Assembly (NCBI RefSeq): GCF_003751085.1 | Contig: NZ_RJJY01000001.1 | Span: 1,984,001 to 2,048,000, forward strand | Length of the DNA: 64,000 bases | Direction: 5' to 3' | DNA from: Micromonospora sp. Llam0 | Lineage (GTDB): Bacteria > Actinomycetota > Actinomycetes > Mycobacteriales > Micromonosporaceae | Shown: positions 58,397-64,000 of the stretch, piece after piece | Layout of the letters: each line of letters begins with the position of its first letter | How positions within the stretch are numbered: the stretch's first letter is position 1 | The notes under the pieces: model-generated | Told to the model about the DNA's origin: nothing | Databases searched by the model: none | What the model saw: the letters and a program-made list of their open reading frames with translations, nothing else | Program-made: the position numbers and the translations under genes

Positions 58397-58650
58397 GATC
58401 TCTCCGAGCTGCGCGGACCGGTCAGCGGGGTCGTCGAGCTGCCGCACCGGCTGCACTGGCAGCCGGACCGCCGGGTCGACCTCTCGGCAATCCCGCGCTG
58501 CTGCGGTGGATGTACGAGACCGGCACCAACACCAGGTGGTACGGCTGCAGCCGGTGCGGTTCGACCGGCACCGCCAGCCGGTGATGACGCGGATCGGTCC
58601 AGCCAGGGGACCAGATCGATGTCGAGCGGGGTGTCGGGTCGCCACGACGT
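58397..58650 (+). pseudogene. degraded coding remnant
   Basis: In one frame the text DLSELRGPVSGVVELPHRLHW and QPDRRVDLS is clean protein-like sequence. The continuation NPALLRWMYET is in a different frame, the switch lying near 58485, and similarity then fades. This looks like the start of an actinobacterial hypothetical protein family broken by frameshift and deletion. The original gene cannot be named. Confidence 0.4.
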
Positions 58651-58670
58651 TGCCGCCGTGGCGACCCGGC

Positions 58671-59296
58671 CGATTCGACAGCTGGGACGAGGCTGTCACC
58701 CACCTGTGCGCCCTGTCCGACCGGCCCGGTCCGGTCGTCCTGGATGAGTTTCCCTATTTGAGCAAGGTTGAGCCGGCCCTGCCGTCGATCCTGCAGCGGG
58801 AAATCGACCGGGCCGTGTCGGATGAGCGGCCGTTGTCGCTGCTGCTCTGCGGATCCGCGATGTCGGTCACGGGTGGGCTGCTGGCCGGGTCCGCCCCGCT
58901 GCGCAGCCGGGCCAGCCTGGAACTCGTCGTCCAGCCCTTCGACCACGTCCTCACCGCCCGGTTCTGGGGGCTGAGCGACCCGAGACTCGCCGTGCTGCAC
59001 CACGCCGTGGTCGGCGGCACCCCGGCGTACCGGCGCTTCGTCGGCGACGACGCGCCACGCGACCTCGACGACTTCGACGGCTGGCTGACCCGCACCGTGC
59101 TCAACCCGGCCACCCCGTTGTTCCGCGAGGCACGGTATCTACTGGAGGAGGAAGCCGACGTCCGGGACACCGCGCTGTACCACTCAGTGCTGGCCGCCGT
59201 CGCCGCCGGCAACAACACCAGAGGCGGGATCGCCGGCTACATCGGCCGCAAGGCGGCGGACATCGGCCACCACCTCAACGTTTTGGAGGACAGCCA
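58671..59296 (+). pseudogene. DUF234-type AAA ATPase, N-terminal truncated 5' part
   Basis: The frame encodes FDSWDEAVTHLCALSDRPGPVVLDEFPYLSKV (Walker B VVLDEF), the sensor-like LLLCGSAMSVTGGLL, and the middle region VVGGTPAYRRFVGDDAP and DTALYHSVLAAVAAGNNTRGGIAGYIGRKAADIGHHLNVLEDS. These are typical of archaeal-type ATPases with a C-terminal DUF234 domain. The Walker A part is missing at the 5' end. The gene is then cut by the insertion element at 59297 and continues at 61096. The product cannot be functional. Confidence 0.75.
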
Positions 59297-61095
59297 GACC
59301 CTGATGGCTTATTCGGTGTAGGTCAGGCGGCGAGGGTGAAGTCGAGGCGTTGGAGGTGTGTTGTCCGGGTGCGGTCGAGGGGGTGTCCGGTCCAGTAGCT
59401 GTCGAGGCGGATGATGTTGATCGCGGTGGCCGTGAGGGTGTGTTCGAGTCTGGTCTTGGGCAGGCCTCGGTAACGGGCGGTACGGATCCCGGTGACATGG
59501 GTGCTTTGGCGCATGGTGCCCTCGACTCCGGCGCGGACGGCGTAGCGGGCCTTCCACTCGGAGGTGTTCTGCTGGATGCGGGCAGCGGTGAGGGCTTCGT
59601 GTAGGTCACGGGGGTGGATGGTGATCTGGCGGCGGGTGCCTCGGGTGCATTCCTGGCGGGTGGGGCAGGGCTGGCAGACGCTCTTCGGCCAGGACACCAC
59701 GATGGTGTCGGTGTCGCGTTGTCGGCAGGGTGACCAGCTTGTGCTGGTGTTGCCCTGGGGACAGACGCCGTGGCGGGTGTCGAAGTCGAAGGTGAACGCC
59801 GCTTTGTCGTAGCCTCGCCCGGCGCGGGCCTGCGCGGACGGGTCGATCAGCATCGGGGAGGTCAGGGTGATCCCGTGCCGGCGGGCGGCGGGCGGCGGTG
59901 ATCTCGGCGGACGGGTATCCGGAGTCGACGAGGTGCTCGGCGGGAGTCAGTGCCTTGTCGGCCAGTCGCTGGTGGATGATGGCGGTCATGGCCGAGTCCG
60001 GGACGGTCGCGGTGGTGGTGGCCACGTTCGTGATCAGGTTCGGGTGTTCTCCGCGTCCGGTTTCCCGGCCGGTGGTGCCGGTCGGTGGGTCGCAGGTCTC
60101 GGTGAAGTGGACCTTGTAGCCGCCCCAGCCGGTGTCGCGTTTGACGCTGTATCGGGCGTCCGGGTCGTATGGGGAGATGAGGCGGTCTCTGCCGGGCGGG
60201 ACACCGTCCCCGTCCGGGGCGTGTTCCCGCCGTCGCGCCTCCTGTCCGGCGCCGTCGGTGTCGCGGTAGAACTGCTGGATCCAGATCAGGCGTAACGTCT
60301 GTGTCGCTGGGATCTGTGCCAGCCATTCCGGTGCGTCCGGGTGGTGCGCCGCGTCGAGCAGGTGGTAGCCGTCGATGCCGTAGCGGACCGTCAACTCGTC
60401 ACGTCTGGTCTGGCTCTCGGGCAGGCGTAGGTTGTCGACGCGGGTGCCGTAGACGCCGGTCCAGGAATCGTCGATGACCGAGGTGAGCCAGTGCGGTGCC
60501 GCCGCGGCGAGGGCTTCCAACGCCGCCCGTAGTGTCTCTCCGGCCAGTTCGAGGCGGTTGAGGTCGCGGATCGCGCCGAGTACGTGGGTGGAATCGGTGC
60601 GTTGGCGGCCCCGGGCCTTGACCAGTCCGAGCCCGGCCAGGCGTCGCAGCAGGGCGTCCAGGGCCAGGCTGGTCAGGTCACCGGCGACCAGCCGGTCCCG
60701 GAACTCCGACAGGACGGTGGGGTCGAAACCCGGATCGTCGAGTTCCAGACCGAGGGCGTATTTCCAGGTGATTCGGTCCCGGACCGCGTCGGCGGCCTGA
60801 CGGTCGGTCAGGTTCTCCGAGAACTGCAACACGCTGGCGGTCATCAACTGTGCCGGGGAGATCCCCGGCCGTCCCCGGAGCCCGAACGCCGCCGAGAACC
60901 GGGCGTCCTCGTACACCTGGCCGAGTTCGTCACGGATCCGCGTCGCCAGGTTCCCTTTCCGGAACGCCGCCCGCGCCATCCGCGCGGTCTGCTCCGGAAC
61001 GTCTGGCCACGGCCTCGGTTGCATCGACATGACCACAACAACCCTACTGACCCACCGAAGGAGACGGGTACACGGCCGAATAAGCCATCAGGGTC
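59297..61095. mobile_element. IS1182-like insertion sequence with 20-bp terminal repeats
   Basis: 1799 bp. Perfect 20-bp terminal inverted repeats: GACCCTGATGGCTTATTCGG at 59297-59316 and its complement at 61076-61095. A 6-bp target duplication CAGCCA flanks it (59291-59296 and 61096-61101). Removing the element and one duplication copy reconnects the ATPase gene as LEDSHLLVREPDVF. It carries one transposase gene on the minus strand, frameshifted. The clean repeats suggest a fairly recent insertion. Confidence 0.9.
59323..61030 (-). pseudogene. IS1182-family transposase, frameshifted
   Basis: The first part (MSMQPRPWPDVPEQTARMARAAFRKGNLATRIRDELG, FLRGRPGISPAQLMTASVLQFSENLTDRQAADAVRDRITWKYALGLEL, TDSTHVLGAIRDLNR, LTVRYGIDGYHLLDA) has the DUF772 N-terminus and DDE Asp sites. 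After YPSAEITAA the frame is lost. The rest (GITLTSPMLIDPSAQARAGRGYDKAAF ... CQPCPTRQECTRG ... VEGTMRQSTHVTGIRTARYRGLPKTRLEHTLTATAIN) is in another frame. A 7-nt tandem duplication (CGGCGGG twice, 59879-59892 on the plus strand) explains the shift. Total length is about 550 residues if restored, as in the family. Confidence 0.88.
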
Positions 61096-61694
61096 CAGCC
61101 ACCTGCTCGTGCGGGAACCGGACGTGTTCCGGTCCGGCCGGGCCGTCTACCGGAATCGCGGAGCCGTTGATCACCTTCTACCAGGTGATCATGCGACCGC
61201 AGTGGGGCCTGCTGGAGAGCGGGCGGGCCGAGCTGGTGTGGCGCGACGCCCGTTCCAGGTTCGCCGCGCAGGTGATCGGTCCGCACTTCGAACGGCTGTG
61301 CCGGGCGTACGCCCTGACCGCCCCGCCGGAGCGGTTCGGCGCGCTGCCCGGTGAGGTCGGCGCGGGAGTCGTCACCGATCCGCAGCGACGACGCCGGATC
61401 GAAGTGGACGTCGCCGTGTTCGCTCCGGCGGTCCCGGGAGAGCGGCGCCGTCTGCTCTCCCTGGGCGAGGTGAAGTGGGGCGAGGTGAAGTGGGGCGAGG
61501 TGAAGTGGGCACGCCACGTCGACCGGCTGCGCCGGGCCCGCGACCTGCTCGCCGGCCGTGGCTACGACACCCGCGACACGGTGTTGACCTGCTACAGCGG
61601 GGTCGGATTCGAACCGGGCCTGATCGACGACGGTGAACCGGTCCGCACGGTCGGGCTCGCCGACCTCTACCCGTCCCCTTCGGCCACTCAGTGA
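61096..61694 (+). pseudogene. 3' part of the IS-interrupted DUF234 ATPase gene
   Basis: Continues the target gene after the insertion element: HLLVREPDVFRSGRAVYR in one frame, then a further one-base shift near 61153. The remainder (IAEPLITFYQVIMRPQWGLLESGRAELVWRDARSRFAAQVIGPHFERLCRAYAL ... RRRIEVDVAVFAPAV ... SLGEVKW) is the DUF234 domain with its nuclease-like E-x-K motif. That motif is triplicated by a 15-bp tandem repeat. With a missing 5' end, an insertion and a frameshift, this is a multi-hit pseudogene. Confidence 0.75.
61464..61508 (+). repeat. three tandem 15-bp units encoding GEVKW
   Basis: GGCGAGGTGAAGTGG is repeated exactly three times at 61464-61478, 61479-61493 and 61494-61508. 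Each unit encodes G-E-V-K-W, the DUF234 nuclease-like motif. In-frame expansion of a catalytic motif in a pseudogene suggests slippage after loss of selection. Confidence 0.95.
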
Positions 61695-61749
61695 CGTCCT
61701 GGCCGGCTAAAACGAGTGTCGGGTCGACGGCTGACTAGCATCACCGGCT

Positions 61750-64000
<2,251 letters not shown>

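Overview
The window is high-GC actinobacterial DNA, most likely from a Micromonosporaceae-type organism. The grounds are above 70% G+C in most genes, pervasive GTG and ATGA-type coupled starts, a 5'-3' exonuclease next to the C-terminus of a HelY-like helicase, an lnt/ppm1 pair, RbpA, and a Rox-type rifampicin monooxygenase. No rRNA, tRNA or CRISPR array was seen.

Layout. 0-12.9 kb is mostly core-like: helicase C-terminus, MHYT protein, 5'-3' exonuclease, acyl-CoA dehydrogenase with an Lrp regulator, CsbD, a KamA-type radical SAM enzyme, an amidohydrolase, lnt-ppm1, fxsA and rbpA. 12.9-14.1 kb encodes a zinc-finger/coiled-coil protein. 14.2-20.5 kb is a lower-GC minus-strand mini biosynthetic cluster: type II thioesterase with a Cys nucleophile, a stand-alone carrier protein, a half-condensation/adenylation enzyme, an FAD monooxygenase and an acyl-CoA dehydrogenase. 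21-30 kb is accessory: ATP-grasp, MazG-like and endonuclease VII-like proteins, methyltransferases, two paralogous double-MerR regulators (one frameshifted), an erythromycin-esterase homologue, and an RHH-ClpN protein behind a striking nested palindrome.

30-36.7 kb is an amino-group-carrier-protein (LysW-type) operon, read from 36.6 kb leftward: a LysW-like carrier ending in EDWGE, a LysX-like ligase, a half-size DegT-like protein, a full DegT aminotransferase, a LysY-like reductase and a LysZ-LysK fusion. The LysK half is cut off at a chimeric junction with a headless TPR gene. The expected flow is ligation of the substrate amine to the carrier C-terminus, phosphorylation, reduction to an aldehyde, amination, then release. 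The release enzyme is the part that is broken.

36.8-55.3 kb holds assorted genes: a phosphotransferase-fold protein, an Hsp20 behind a HAIR-like operator, SDR, tyrosine recombinase, TerC, an AidB-like protein, tdk, an Hsp70/beta-propeller fusion, two secreted S1 proteases that share a 319-nt identical tract, a TetR/FBP divergent pair with an operator, and a CDF/ArsR pair. 55.3-62.7 kb is a decayed accessory segment: two copies of a phosphotransferase-like gene (one with a clean in-frame internal deletion) flank a secreted protein gene, a membrane protein gene and an ATPase gene broken by an IS1182-like element. The window ends in a Rox-type monooxygenase gene preceded by a 19-bp inverted repeat matching the rifamycin-associated element.
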